DNA from: Bryobacterales bacterium | GTDB lineage: Bacteria > Acidobacteriota > Terriglobia > Bryobacterales > Bryobacteraceae | NCBI GenBank assembly: GCA_016721425.1 | Contig: JADKID010000005.1 | Coordinates: 744,001-808,000 of the forward strand | DNA length: 64,000 nt | Reading direction: 5' to 3' | Shown here: piece after piece, positions 53,885-62,825 of the stretch | Numbering within the stretch: position 1 is the stretch's first letter | Layout of the letters: every line of letters starts with the position of its first letter | Translations under genes and position numbers: made by a program | The notes under the pieces: model-generated | What the model saw: only the letters and a program-made list of their open reading frames with translations | Database searches by the model: none | Told to the model about the DNA's origin: nothing

Positions 53885-55156
53885 GTGAAAGTTCTTGTCC
53901 TCGGGAGTGGCGGCCGCGAGCACGCAATAGCCTGGAAACTGTCATTAAGTCCTTCTGTATCAACAGTATACGTCGCTCCTGGCAATCCGGGCTGCCCGTC
54001 TGTGGCCACCTGTCTCCCCGTCACTTCTACTACACCTGAAGCATATCTGGCCCTCGCACGAGAGCTCGGCGCTGATCTCACAGTCGTCGGACCCGAGGCC
54101 CCTTTGGTCGATGGAGTGGTCGATTTCTTCCAGAAAAACGGCCTCCTCATCTTCGGGCCCACCCAGGCCGCCGCCCAGCTCGAGGGCAGCAAGAGCTTCT
54201 CTAAACATTTCATGCAGCGCGCCGGCATCCCCACCGCCCGCTTCCTGGACGCCACCACCCCGCAAGAGGCCGCCTCCGCCCTGGAGCAATTCGCCTACCC
54301 CCTCGTCATCAAGGCCGATGGCCTCGCCGCCGGCAAAGGCGTCGTCATCTGCCCGGACAAGTCCACCGCTCAATCCACTCTGGATGGCATGTTCAGTGGC
54401 GCCCTCGTCGGCGCCGCCGGCTCCAAAGTCCTCATTGAGGAGTTCCTCACCGGCGAGGAGGTGAGCTTCATCGGCCTCAGCGACGGGGACCGGGTCCTGC
54501 CGCTCGAGCCCTCCCAGGACCATAAGACCATCTTCGACGGCGACCAGGGCCCAAACACCGGCGGCATGGGCGCCTACTCCGATAGCCGCATCCTCACCGC
54601 GGATCAGCGCGATTTCGCCATGCGCGAGGTCATGGATCGCACCGTCCAACACATGAAGAAGGCGGGCGCCCCCTTCCAGGGCTTCCTCTACGCCGGCCTG
54701 ATGATGACCGAGCGCGGTCCCATGGTGCTCGAGTTCAACGTCCGCCTGGGCGACCCCGAAACCCAGGCCCTCCTCCACCGCATGGATTGCGATTTCGGAG
54801 CTCTCCTCTTCGAGGCCGCCAGGGGCCGAGTCCAGCCGTCATTGCTCAACTTCAAGCCGGATCCCTCCATTTGCGTCGTCCTCGCCGCCCACGGCTACCC
54901 CGGCACGGTCCGCAAAGGCGATGTCATCACCGGAATCGCCGCCGCCGAATCAACCGGAGCCAGCGTCTTCCACGCCGGCACGGCTATGCGCGACAACCAA
55001 CTGGTCACCAATGGCGGCCGCGTCCTGGGCGTCACCCACTCCGGCCCCACTCTGCAGGCCGCTATCGACAACGCCTACGCCGCCTGCGCCCACATCCACT
55101 TCGACGGAATGCAGATCCGCCACGACATCGGAGCGAAAGGCTTGAAGCGCTGGTAG
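53885..55156 (+). CDS. purD: Phosphoribosylamine-glycine ligase
   Basis: 423 residues from GTG 53885 (VKVLVLGSGGREHAIAWKLSLSP), preceded by GAGAGGAG at 8-13 nt. The open frame extends 187 codons upstream, but that part overlaps mnmG antisense and is not protein-like. N-terminal Rossmann part, then ATP-grasp with KSFSKHFMQRAGIPTA (about 100-116), PLVIKADGLAAGKGVVI (about 139-155), the hinge EEFLTGEEVSFIGLSDG (about 183), HKTIFDGDQGPNTGGMGAYS (about 212) and the metal-ligand VLEFNVRLGDPETQ (about 282-295). C-terminal B-domain to 423. Second step of de novo purine synthesis. tRNA-Arg follows at once. Confidence 0.96.
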   Translation: MKVLVLGSGGREHAIAWKLSLSPSVSTVYVAPGNPGCPSVATCLPVTSTTPEAYLALARELGADLTVVGPEAPLVDGVVDFFQKNGLLIFGPTQAAAQLEGSKSFSKHFMQRAGIPTARFLDATTPQEAASALEQFAYPLVIKADGLAAGKGVVICPDKSTAQSTLDGMFSGALVGAAGSKVLIEEFLTGEEVSFIGLSDGDRVLPLEPSQDHKTIFDGDQGPNTGGMGAYSDSRILTADQRDFAMREVMDRTVQHMKKAGAPFQGFLYAGLMMTERGPMVLEFNVRLGDPETQALLHRMDCDFGALLFEAARGRVQPSLLNFKPDPSICVVLAAHGYPGTVRKGDVITGIAAAESTGASVFHAGTAMRDNQLVTNGGRVLGVTHSGPTLQAAIDNAYAACAHIHFDGMQIRHDIGAKGLKRW

Positions 55157-55177
55157 CATGGTAATGTCAGCGAGATT

Positions 55178-55254
55178 GGGGACGTAGCTCAGCTGGATAG
55201 AGCGTCCGCCTCCTAAGCGGAAGGTCGGCAGTTCGAATCTGCCCGTCCCTACCA
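55178..55254 (+). tRNA. tRNA-Arg(CCT)
   Basis: 77 nt with encoded CCA. Acceptor GGGGACG pairs with CGTCCCT (one G-U), the D arm contains AGCTGGATAGAGC, the anticodon loop CTCCTAA (CCT) lies in CCGC/GCGG, and the T arm is GGCAGTTCGAATCTGCC. Sits between purD and dnaE on the same strand, probably cotranscribed. Confidence 0.96.
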
Positions 55255-55271
55255 GTCATCCAACCCAGCCG

Positions 55272-58200
55272 ATGTCCGACACTCCATTCGTTCACCTTCA
55301 CTGTCATACCGACTACTCGCTGCTCGACGGCGCTTGCGAAATCGGCAAGCTGATGAAGCTCGTCAAGAAGCAGAATATGCCTGCCGTCGCCATCACGGAC
55401 CACGGCAATCTCTTCGGTGCGGCGGAGTTTTACTTCAAGGCTGTGGAAACCGGCGTCCAGCCCATCATCGGCTGTGAAGTCTACGTCACGGCGCAGTCCC
55501 GCCACCTCAAGGACGAGTCCAACCGCCGCTACAACCACCTGGTGCTGCTCTGCGAAAGCCAGGAAGGCTATCGCAACCTCATCAAGCTCGTTTCCACCGC
55601 CTACCTCGACGGCTTCTACTACAAGCCACGCATCGACAAGGACCTTCTAGCCCAGCACAGCAAAGGCCTCATCGCCCTCTCCGCCTGCCTCAAGGGCGAC
55701 ATCAACGAGACCATCCTCAACGATAAATACGACGAGGCCCGCAAGCTCGCCTTCGAGTATCAGGATCTCTTCGGCCGCGGCAACTTCTTCCTCGAAATCC
55801 AGCACCACGGCCTGGAGCAGGACGCCGTCGTCATGCCGCAGGTCTACCGCCTCTCCGCCGAAACAGGCATCCCGCTCGTTGCCTCCAACGACGCCCACTA
55901 CCTCGAGCACTCCGACCATCGCGCCCAGGACATCCTCACCTGCATCCAGTCCGGCAAGATGGTCAACGATGAGAAGCGCCTGAAGTTCTCCACCGAGCAG
56001 TTCTTCCTCAAGACCCGCGAGGAGATGCTCACCATCTTCGGTGAAGTGGAACACGCGCTCGATCGCACTTGGGATATCGCCCAGCGCTGCCAGGTCAAAC
56101 TCGAGAAGATCAAGGATCCCTTCCCCAAGTTCGACGTTCCGCCCGAACACTCCATCGATACGTACTTCGAATACGTCGCCCGTCAGGGCTTCGAAAAGCG
56201 GCGCGGCCCCTTGGAGCGCCTCGCCGCCAAGGGCCATCTCCGCCACCACATGGCCGAGTACGTGGAACGCCTGGACCGCGAGATCAAGCTCATCCAGCAG
56301 ATGAAGTTCTCCGGCTACTTCCTCATCGTCTGGGACTTCATCCGCTACGCCAAGGCCAAGGGCATCCCCGTCGGTCCCGGCCGCGGTTCCGCCGCCGGCT
56401 CTCTCGTCAGCTACTGCATGGGAATTACCGATGTCGATCCGCTCCACTACGGCCTCCTGTTCGAGCGCTTCCTCAATCCGGAACGCATCAGCATGCCCGA
56501 TATCGACGTCGACTTCTGCACCAATCGCCGCGGCGAGGTTATCCAGTACGTCACCGAAAAATATGGACGCGAGCAGGTCGCGCAGATCATCACGTTCGGT
56601 ACCCTCGGCGCCAAGGCCGCGCTGAAAGATGTGGGCCGTGCCCTCGATATGGCCTTCGGCGACGTCGAGAAACTCACCAAGCTCGTCCCAGCCGAACTCA
56701 ACATCAAACTCGCCGACGCCCTGCAGAAGGAACCCCTCCTCAACGAGGCAGCCGCCAAAGACACGCGCATCCGCGAGGTCATCGACGTTGCCCTCCGCCT
56801 TGAAGGCATGGCTCGCAACGCCAGCGTCCACGCAGCCGGTGTCGTCATCTCGCCCGTCCCCCTCGCCAACCTCCTCCCGCTCTACAAGACGAACAAAGAC
56901 GAAATTGTGACCCAGTTCGATATGTCCATTCTGGAGAAGCTCAACCTTCTCAAAATGGACTTCCTGGGCCTCACCACGCTTACGATCATGCACGAGGCCC
57001 TCAGCCTCATCAAGAAAACACGTGGCGAGGATATCTGTGTCGAGGATCTTCCTCTCGACGACAAAGAGACCTACGAGCGCATCTTCGCGCAGGGCCTCAC
57101 CGACGGCGTCTTCCAGTTTGAATCCTCCGGCATGAAGGACGTCCTCCGCCGCTCCCACCCTGAGCGCATCGAGGATCTCATCGCCCTCAACGCCCTCTAT
57201 CGCCCCGGCCCCATCCAGAACGGCTTCGTCGACGATTACGTCGATCGCAAACTCGGCCGCAAGCCCGTCACCTACGACCTCCCCGAACTCAAGAAGATCC
57301 TCGAAGAGACCTACGGCCTCGTCATCTACCAGGAACAGGTCATGCAGGTCGCCCAGATGATCGCCGGCTACTCGCTCGGCGAGGCCGATCTTCTTCGCCG
57401 CGCCATGGGCAAGAAGAAGATGGAGGAGATGGATAAGCAGCGCGCCCGCTTCCTCCAGGGCGCCCGCGACAACGGCCACAATCCCAAAAAAGCCGAAGCC
57501 CTCTTCGACCTCCTCGCCAAGTTCGCCGAATACGGCTTCAACAAGTCTCACTCCGCCGCCTACGGCTACCTCGCCTACCTCACCGGCTACCTCAAGACCC
57601 ACTACGCCGTCGAGTTCCTGGCCGCCCTGCTCACCTCGGAAACCGGCAACACCGATAAGGTCGTTCGTTACATCACCGAGTGCCGCGCGCTCGGCATCGA
57701 GGTCCTCCCGCCGGACTTCAACCAGTCCGATCTCAACTTCACGCCCGTCGGCATCGACAAGATCCGCTTCGGCATGGGCGCCGTCAAGAACGTGGGCGCC
57801 GGCGCCGTCGATGCCATCGTCCGCGCCCGCAATGAGGGCGGCCCCTTCAAAACCCTCGACGACTTCTGCGAGCGAGTCGATCCCACAGCCGTCAACAAGC
57901 GCGTCGTCGAGAGTCTCATCAAGGCCGGCGCGCTCGATTCCATCCCCGGCAATCGAGCCCAGCTCACTGCCATCATCGAAGACTGCATGGAGTCCGGCCA
58001 GCGCGCCCAGAAAGACAAGCTCAGTGGCCAGGGCGGCCTCTTCGGCGACCTCATGACAGCCGGCGCCTCCACGGACCGCGTCCTCCCAAAGGTCAACGAT
58101 TGGACCCAGGCCGAGAAACTCCGCGGAGAAAAGGAAACTATCGGCTTCTACATCTCTGGCCACCCCCTCGACGCCCACCGTTGGAAGGTCAGCGAGATCG

Positions 58201-58748
58201 CCACGCACACCAGCGACACTCTCTTCAATTCCGGCATCGAGAAGGGCCATGAGGTGGCCATGTGCGGCATCCTCACCGGCATCCAGAAGCGCCGCAACAA
58301 GGAACAGAAGCCCTGGTCCTTCATGCAGCTCGAAGATTGGAACGGCGCCACCGAGGTCCTCTGCTTCGCCACCAAATACGAATTCCTGCAAAAAGAAATC
58401 GAAGAGGACAAGGCTGTCCTCATCCGCGGCAAAGCAATGCCCGAAGAGGACGGAACCGTCAAGGTCAACATCCAGGAAATCATCCCGCTCGATCTCGTCC
58501 GCATCAACCTGCCCTCCGTCGTCACCATCCGCATCCGCCTCACCACCAACACCGCCGATAAGCTCGGCGCCCTCCAGACCCTCTTTGCCGCCAAGCCCGG
58601 CGACACCGCCGTCCGCTTCAAAATCGAGAAACAGCGGGACTTCTCCCTCCTCCTCGACGTGAAATCCAAAATCCGGCCCGACAAGGAGTTCAAAGCCGAA
58701 CTCGAACGCATCTGCGGGCCAGACTCCCTTGAAGTGCTAGCCTCATAA
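55272..58748 (+). CDS. dnaE: DNA polymerase III subunit alpha
   Basis: 1158 residues from ATG 55272, DnaE1 type. N-terminal PHP domain FVHLHCHTDYSLLDGA (about 6-21) with the ITDHGNLFGA metal motif. Polymerase palm with GPGRGSAAGSLVSYCMGITDVDPL (about 369-392) and the catalytic PDIDVDFCTNRR (about 416-427). Fingers with HAAGVVISP (about 519), FQFESSGM (about 617) and GYSLGEADLLRRAMGKK (about 700). Tandem helix-hairpin-helix near 830-850, and an OB-fold at about 990-1060 (GHEVAMCGILTGIQKRRNK). The shorter C-terminus fits clamp-binding DnaE. Main replicative polymerase; the clamp gene is at 34 kb. 12 nt precede accA. Confidence 0.97.
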   Translation: MSDTPFVHLHCHTDYSLLDGACEIGKLMKLVKKQNMPAVAITDHGNLFGAAEFYFKAVETGVQPIIGCEVYVTAQSRHLKDESNRRYNHLVLLCESQEGYRNLIKLVSTAYLDGFYYKPRIDKDLLAQHSKGLIALSACLKGDINETILNDKYDEARKLAFEYQDLFGRGNFFLEIQHHGLEQDAVVMPQVYRLSAETGIPLVASNDAHYLEHSDHRAQDILTCIQSGKMVNDEKRLKFSTEQFFLKTREEMLTIFGEVEHALDRTWDIAQRCQVKLEKIKDPFPKFDVPPEHSIDTYFEYVARQGFEKRRGPLERLAAKGHLRHHMAEYVERLDREIKLIQQMKFSGYFLIVWDFIRYAKAKGIPVGPGRGSAAGSLVSYCMGITDVDPLHYGLLFERFLNPERISMPDIDVDFCTNRRGEVIQYVTEKYGREQVAQIITFGTLGAKAALKDVGRALDMAFGDVEKLTKLVPAELNIKLADALQKEPLLNEAAAKDTRIREVIDVALRLEGMARNASVHAAGVVISPVPLANLLPLYKTNKDEIVTQFDMSILEKLNLLKMDFLGLTTLTIMHEALSLIKKTRGEDICVEDLPLDDKETYERIFAQGLTDGVFQFESSGMKDVLRRSHPERIEDLIALNALYRPGPIQNGFVDDYVDRKLGRKPVTYDLPELKKILEETYGLVIYQEQVMQVAQMIAGYSLGEADLLRRAMGKKKMEEMDKQRARFLQGARDNGHNPKKAEALFDLLAKFAEYGFNKSHSAAYGYLAYLTGYLKTHYAVEFLAALLTSETGNTDKVVRYITECRALGIEVLPPDFNQSDLNFTPVGIDKIRFGMGAVKNVGAGAVDAIVRARNEGGPFKTLDDFCERVDPTAVNKRVVESLIKAGALDSIPGNRAQLTAIIEDCMESGQRAQKDKLSGQGGLFGDLMTAGASTDRVLPKVNDWTQAEKLRGEKETIGFYISGHPLDAHRWKVSEIATHTSDTLFNSGIEKGHEVAMCGILTGIQKRRNKEQKPWSFMQLEDWNGATEVLCFATKYEFLQKEIEEDKAVLIRGKAMPEEDGTVKVNIQEIIPLDLVRINLPSVVTIRIRLTTNTADKLGALQTLFAAKPGDTAVRFKIEKQRDFSLLLDVKSKIRPDKEFKAELERICGPDSLEVLAS

Positions 58749-58760
58749 TTGGAAGTGACC

Positions 58761-59699
58761 ATGAGTGAACCCTCGCAGAGCCCAAGAATCGCCGACCTGG
58801 AACGGGAAATGTCCCAGCTCCAGATGACCTCCACAGGCGCCCAGGCTCGACTCTCCGAGATCCAGGCAGAGATCCTCCAACTCCGCGGCATGCCCGCCAT
58901 CAGCCCCGCCTGGCAGCGCGTCCAACTCGCCCGCCACCCCAAGCGTCCCCATACCGTCGATTACCTCCAGCGCCTCCTCCCGGACTTCACCGAAATCCAC
59001 GGCGATCGCGCATATGGTGAAGATCCCGCAATCATCACCGGCTTCGGCACCCTCGCCGGCGAGAAGGTCATGATCATCGGCCAGGAAAAAGGCCGCGACA
59101 CCAAACAGAAGCTCATCCGCAACTTCGGCATGCCCAAGCCCGAGGGCTACCGCAAAGCCATGCGCGTGATGGAAATGGCCTCCAAGTTCGGCCGCCCCAT
59201 TATCACCTTCCTCGATACGCCCGGCGCCTACCCCGGTATCGACGCCGAAGAGCGCGGCCAGGCGGAAGCCATCGCACACAACCTCCGTGAGATGTCGCGC
59301 CTCGAAGTCCCCGTCATCGTCGTCATCATCGGCGAGGGCGGCAGCGGCGGCGCGCTCGCTCTCGGCATCGGCAACCGCGTCTACATCCTCGAAAACGCCG
59401 TCTACAGCGTCATCTCGCCCGAGTCCTGCGCGGCCATCATCTACCGCGACTCCAGCAAGGGCGAGCTCGCGGCCACCGCTCTCAAAATCACCGCCCCAGA
59501 CCTCATGCGCCTCGGCCTCGTCGATGGCATCATCCCCGAGCCCCCCGGCGGCGCCCAAGACGATTACGACCGTGCCGCCGAGCTCCTCCAGCTCACCCTC
59601 CTCTCCGCCATCGACGAACTCAAACGTCTCTCGCCGGAGCAACTCATCGATCAACGTTGCGACAAGTTCCGCCAGATGGGCAACTTCTTCACGGAGTAA
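58761..59699 (+). CDS. accA: Acetyl-CoA carboxylase carboxyltransferase subunit alpha
   Basis: 312 residues from ATG 58761 (MSEPSQSPRIADLEREMSQLQM) with GGAAGTG just upstream; a TTG four codons earlier is rejected. The carboxyltransferase crotonase fold has HPKRPHTVDYLQRLLPDFTEIHGDRAYGEDPAIITGFG (about 62-100), KGRDTKQKLIRNFGMPKPEGYRKAMRVM (about 112-139), ITFLDTPGAYPGIDAEERGQAEAIA (about 149-173) and IIGEGGSGGALALGIGNRV (about 192-210, oxyanion region). Pairs with AccD (not in the window) for malonyl-CoA synthesis. Forms an operon with dnaE, an arrangement also known in E. coli. Confidence 0.96.
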   Translation: MSEPSQSPRIADLEREMSQLQMTSTGAQARLSEIQAEILQLRGMPAISPAWQRVQLARHPKRPHTVDYLQRLLPDFTEIHGDRAYGEDPAIITGFGTLAGEKVMIIGQEKGRDTKQKLIRNFGMPKPEGYRKAMRVMEMASKFGRPIITFLDTPGAYPGIDAEERGQAEAIAHNLREMSRLEVPVIVVIIGEGGSGGALALGIGNRVYILENAVYSVISPESCAAIIYRDSSKGELAATALKITAPDLMRLGLVDGIIPEPPGGAQDDYDRAAELLQLTLLSAIDELKRLSPEQLIDQRCDKFRQMGNFFTE

Positions 59700-59706
59700 T
59701 CACAGT

Positions 59707-59979
59707 TTGAAAAAATCCACTCTCGTTCTCCTCGGAGTCGTGGGCTTCGCGATCTTCCTGGGCGTCATGACCTATTCCATGATGGGCAACAGAAAGGTTC
59801 GCGTCGAAGTCTGCGTCAACTTCAACGGCCGCAATAACTGCCGCACCGCTTCGGGCGCCACTCAAGACGAAGCGGTCCGCACCGCCACCGATAATGCCTG
59901 CGCCCTCGTCGCCTCCGGCATGACCGAAACAATGACTTGCGGCCATCAGCCTCCCGCCAGCATCAAAGTTCTGGACTAG
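59707..59979 (+). CDS. Small membrane-anchored hypothetical protein
   Basis: 90 residues from a TTG start at 59707 (LKKSTLVLLGVVGFAIFLGVMTYSMMG), 7 nt after the accA stop and with GGAG about 10 nt upstream. One membrane helix at about 5-25 is followed by a 60-residue outside part VRVEVCVNFNGRNNCRTASGATQDEAVRTATDNACALVASGMTETMTC. It has four Cys (VCVN, NNCRT, NACAL, MTCGH) that could form two disulfides. Similar small proteins next to accA or elsewhere in Solibacter relatives are plausible, but I cannot name a family. The frame extends upstream only through accA antisense-like sequence. Confidence 0.6.
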   Translation: MKKSTLVLLGVVGFAIFLGVMTYSMMGNRKVRVEVCVNFNGRNNCRTASGATQDEAVRTATDNACALVASGMTETMTCGHQPPASIKVLD

Positions 59980-60014
59980 AGTCCAAGTACGCTCAAAACA
60001 GGAGACTCAGGAAT

Positions 60015-60425
60015 ATGGGAATGTTGGAAGACCTCGCCGGCAATGTGCTCGGCGGTGGCATGAACAATCAGGGTGGCGGCAACTCGATGCTCTCCACCGT
60101 CCTGGAACTAGTCAACAATCAGCCTGGCGGCATCGCTGGCCTCCTCCAGAAATTCCAGCAGGGCGGCCTCGGTGACATCGCGTCTTCCTGGATCGGCACC
60201 GGCCAGAACCTGCCCATCTCCGCTGATCAGCTCCAGGGCGTCCTCGGCGGCGATATGCTCGGCCAGCTCGCCGGCAAACTCGGCATCGCACCCGAGACTG
60301 CCTCTTCGCAACTCGCCGACGTTCTCCCGGGCCTTGTCGACAAACTCACCCCCAACGGCGAGCTGCCCCAGGGCGATCTGATGTCCCAGGGCATGAACCT
60401 GCTCCAGGGCTTTCTCAACAAGTAA
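60015..60425 (+). CDS. YidB/DUF937-family protein
   Basis: 136 residues from ATG 60015 (MGMLEDLAGNVLGGGMNNQGG) with AGGAGACTCAGGA upstream. Gly/Leu-rich repeats LVNNQPGGIAGLLQKFQQGGLGDIASSWIGTGQNLPISADQLQGVLG (about 33-80) and MLGQLAGKLGIAPETASSQLADVLPGLVDKLTPNGELP match the YidB (DUF937) pattern, small helical proteins with unknown role. It is the last gene before the fucosidase; a hairpin-rich 48-nt gap follows. Confidence 0.85.
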   Translation: MGMLEDLAGNVLGGGMNNQGGGNSMLSTVLELVNNQPGGIAGLLQKFQQGGLGDIASSWIGTGQNLPISADQLQGVLGGDMLGQLAGKLGIAPETASSQLADVLPGLVDKLTPNGELPQGDLMSQGMNLLQGFLNK

Positions 60426-60437
60426 ACCCAGACCATA

Positions 60438-60491
60438 CCGGGGAGTTTGATACCATGCGCGGGAGACTCCCCGGTGCACACTAAACTCCCC
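60438..60491 (+). promoter_or_regulatory. Alternative hairpins over the start of the fucosidase gene
   Basis: CCGGGGAGT (60438-60446) pairs exactly with ACTCCCCGG (60466-60474), which would cover the GGGAG ribosome site (60461-60465) and the G of the GTG start (60474). The overlapping segment GGGGAGTTT (60440-60448) pairs equally well with AAACTCCCC (60483-60491). The two pairings exclude each other, as in translational attenuators; no ligand motif is evident. Confidence 0.45.
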
Positions 60492-62795
60492 CTCCTCCTC
60501 CTTACCCTCGCAGCCCTCCTCCCCGCCCAATCCCCGGCCGACCCGGATTCCCTCTGGTACACTCAGCCCGCCACGAAATGGACGGAAGCCCTCCCCGTCG
60601 GCAACGGCCGCCTCGGCGCCATGATATTCGGCGGTATCGCCAAGGAACGCATCCAGTTCAACGAGAACTCCATCTGGACCGGCGAGCCTCACGAATATCA
60701 GCACCCCGGCGCCGCCGCCCACCTCGCCGAGATCCGCAATCTCCTCAATCAGGGCAAACAAGCCGAGGCCGAACACGTCGCCACTCGCGAGTTCATGAGC
60801 CAACCGCTCTCCCAGAAGGAGTACCAGGCCTTCGGCGATCTCCTCCTCGAGTTCCCCTCCATCCAGGAAAAGGAGGTCACCAACTACCGCCGCCGCCTCG
60901 ATCTCGAAAACGCAATCTCATCCGTAGAGTTCACTCACCAGGGCGTTCACTACACCCGCCAGGTCTTCGCCAGCCACCCCGCCCAGGTCATCGTCGTCCG
61001 TCTTACCGCCGATAAGCCCGGCACCCTCACCTTCACAGCCGCCCTGAAAGACGCCCATCCCGTAGGCCTCCTCCGCGTCACCCCCAACGGCGATCTCTCC
61101 ATGAACGGCCAGCCGACCGACTCCGCCATCCGTTTCGAGGCCCGCCTCCACGCCACCACCACCGGCGGCCGCCAGCAAACCCAGGGCAACCGCATCGAAA
61201 TCACCAATGCCGATTCCGCCACCCTGATCCTCGCCGGCGCAACCAACTTCGTCAACTACCGCAACCTCACCGCCGACCCGCTAGCCCGCAACACCGCCAT
61301 CCTCGCCAAAGCCACCCCCAAGTCCGCCGAGCAACTGGCGCAAGAGCACACGGCCGACCACCGCAATCTCTTCCACCGCGTCTCCCTCAACCTCGGCACC
61401 TCGCCCGCCGCCGATCGCCCCACCAACGAGCGCATCGCCGCCTTCTCTTCCGGCAAGGACCCTCGCCTCGTCGCCCTGCTCTTCCAATACGGCCGCTACC
61501 TCCTCATCGCCTCCAGCCGCACCGGCGGCCAACCCGCCAACCTCCAGGGCCTCTGGAACGATTCCAACCGTCCACCCTGGGGCAGCAAGTACACCTCCAA
61601 CATCAACGTCCAGATGAACTACTGGCCCGCCGAGGTCGCCAACCTCTCCGAGTGCCACCTCCCTCTCTTCGACGCCATGAAGGAACTCGCCGAGTCCGGC
61701 GCCAAAACCGCCCGCGCCCAATACAACGCCAACGGTTGGGTACTCCACCACAACTTTGATATCTGGCGTGGCACCGCCCCCATCAACGCTGCCAACCACG
61801 GCATCTGGCCCACCGGCAGCGCCTGGCTCGCTCACCACGCTTGGGAGCACTACCAGTTCACCGGCGACAAGGAGTTCCTCCGCGCCACCGCCTGGCCTCT
61901 CCTGAAAGGTGCGTCTCTCTTCTACCTCGACTACCTCACGAAACACTCCACCAAAGACTGGCTGATCTCCGGCCCCAGCAACTCCCCCGAGCAGGGCGGC
62001 CTCGTCATGGGCCCCGCCATGGATCACCAGCTCATCCGCAGCCTCTTCGGCATCACCACCGGCGCCGCCAGGATCCTCAACCTGGACCCGGACCTCCGCG
62101 CCCGCCTCACCGCCACCCGCTCCCGCATCGCCCCCAACCTCATCGGCAAACACGGCCAGCTCCAGGAATGGCTCGAAGACGTCGACGATCCCAACAACAA
62201 GCACCGCCACGTATCCCACCTCTGGGCCGTCTATCCCGGCGCCGACATCACCGCCTACGGCACCCCAGATCAATTTCAAGCCGCGCAAAAGTCCCTCGAA
62301 TTCCGCGGCGACGCCGCCACCGGCTGGTCCATGGGGTGGAAGGTGAACCTCTGGGCGCGCTTCCTCGATGGCGCCCACTCCTACACGATCCTCCAAAACC
62401 TCATCAGGCCCGCCGGCACCGCCGGCCAGCAGGGCGGCCTCTACCCCAATCTCTTCGACGCCCACCCGCCCTTCCAGATCGACGGCAACTTCGGAGCCAC
62501 CTCCGGCATCGCCGAGATGCTCCTCCAAAGCCACGACCCCCACGCCAAGCCCCTCGATCCGCCCAGCGCCGTCCCCTTCCTCCACCTGCTCCCCGCGCTC
62601 CCGCCCGCCTTCCCCACCGGCTCCGTCACCGGCCTGAAAGCCCGCGGCGGCTTCACGGTCGATCTCGATTGGCGAGCCGGCAAGCTCATCGAGGCCACCA
62701 TCCGCGCCACGCAAACCGGCCCCGTCCGCGTCCGCCTCAACGGCCAGGAGAAGACCCTCAACGCCGTCGCCGGCCAGGCCCTCCAACTCCCTTAG
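60474..62795 (+). CDS. Glycoside hydrolase family 95 (alpha-L-fucosidase/galactosidase)
   Basis: 773 residues from GTG 60474 (VHTKLPLLLLTLAALLPAQS, a signal peptide); a TTG nine codons earlier is less likely. The N-terminal beta domain (about 25-260) starts with the GH95 entry motif LPVGNGRLGAMIFGGIAKERIQFNE. The (alpha/alpha)6 barrel has NLQGLWNDSNRPPWGSKYTSNINVQMNYWPAE (about 358-389, catalytic Asn pair in NINVQMNYW). GQLQEWLEDVDDPNNKHRHVSHLWAVYPG (about 561) holds the probable acid Glu, and QIDGNFGATSGIAEMLLQS (about 667) the Asp. Inverting, most often releases alpha-1,2-fucose from host or plant glycans in the periplasm. The frame is intact. Confidence 0.93.
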   Translation: MHTKLPLLLLTLAALLPAQSPADPDSLWYTQPATKWTEALPVGNGRLGAMIFGGIAKERIQFNENSIWTGEPHEYQHPGAAAHLAEIRNLLNQGKQAEAEHVATREFMSQPLSQKEYQAFGDLLLEFPSIQEKEVTNYRRRLDLENAISSVEFTHQGVHYTRQVFASHPAQVIVVRLTADKPGTLTFTAALKDAHPVGLLRVTPNGDLSMNGQPTDSAIRFEARLHATTTGGRQQTQGNRIEITNADSATLILAGATNFVNYRNLTADPLARNTAILAKATPKSAEQLAQEHTADHRNLFHRVSLNLGTSPAADRPTNERIAAFSSGKDPRLVALLFQYGRYLLIASSRTGGQPANLQGLWNDSNRPPWGSKYTSNINVQMNYWPAEVANLSECHLPLFDAMKELAESGAKTARAQYNANGWVLHHNFDIWRGTAPINAANHGIWPTGSAWLAHHAWEHYQFTGDKEFLRATAWPLLKGASLFYLDYLTKHSTKDWLISGPSNSPEQGGLVMGPAMDHQLIRSLFGITTGAARILNLDPDLRARLTATRSRIAPNLIGKHGQLQEWLEDVDDPNNKHRHVSHLWAVYPGADITAYGTPDQFQAAQKSLEFRGDAATGWSMGWKVNLWARFLDGAHSYTILQNLIRPAGTAGQQGGLYPNLFDAHPPFQIDGNFGATSGIAEMLLQSHDPHAKPLDPPSAVPFLHLLPALPPAFPTGSVTGLKARGGFTVDLDWRAGKLIEATIRATQTGPVRVRLNGQEKTLNAVAGQALQLP

Positions 62796-62825
62796 CCGCC
62801 ATCCCTCACGGCAGGCGCGAAGCGT

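Noticed and set aside
55647..58391. A 914-codon minus-strand open frame opposite dnaE
   Set aside because: It lies entirely antisense to a strongly conserved gene. Its Asp/Glu/Gly/Val-rich composition is the mirror of GC-rich third positions, and it has no recognisable domain.
61281..62786. A 501-codon minus-strand frame opposite the GH95 gene
   Set aside because: Same mirror composition (Gly/Glu/Ala rich); all GH95 motifs are on the plus strand.
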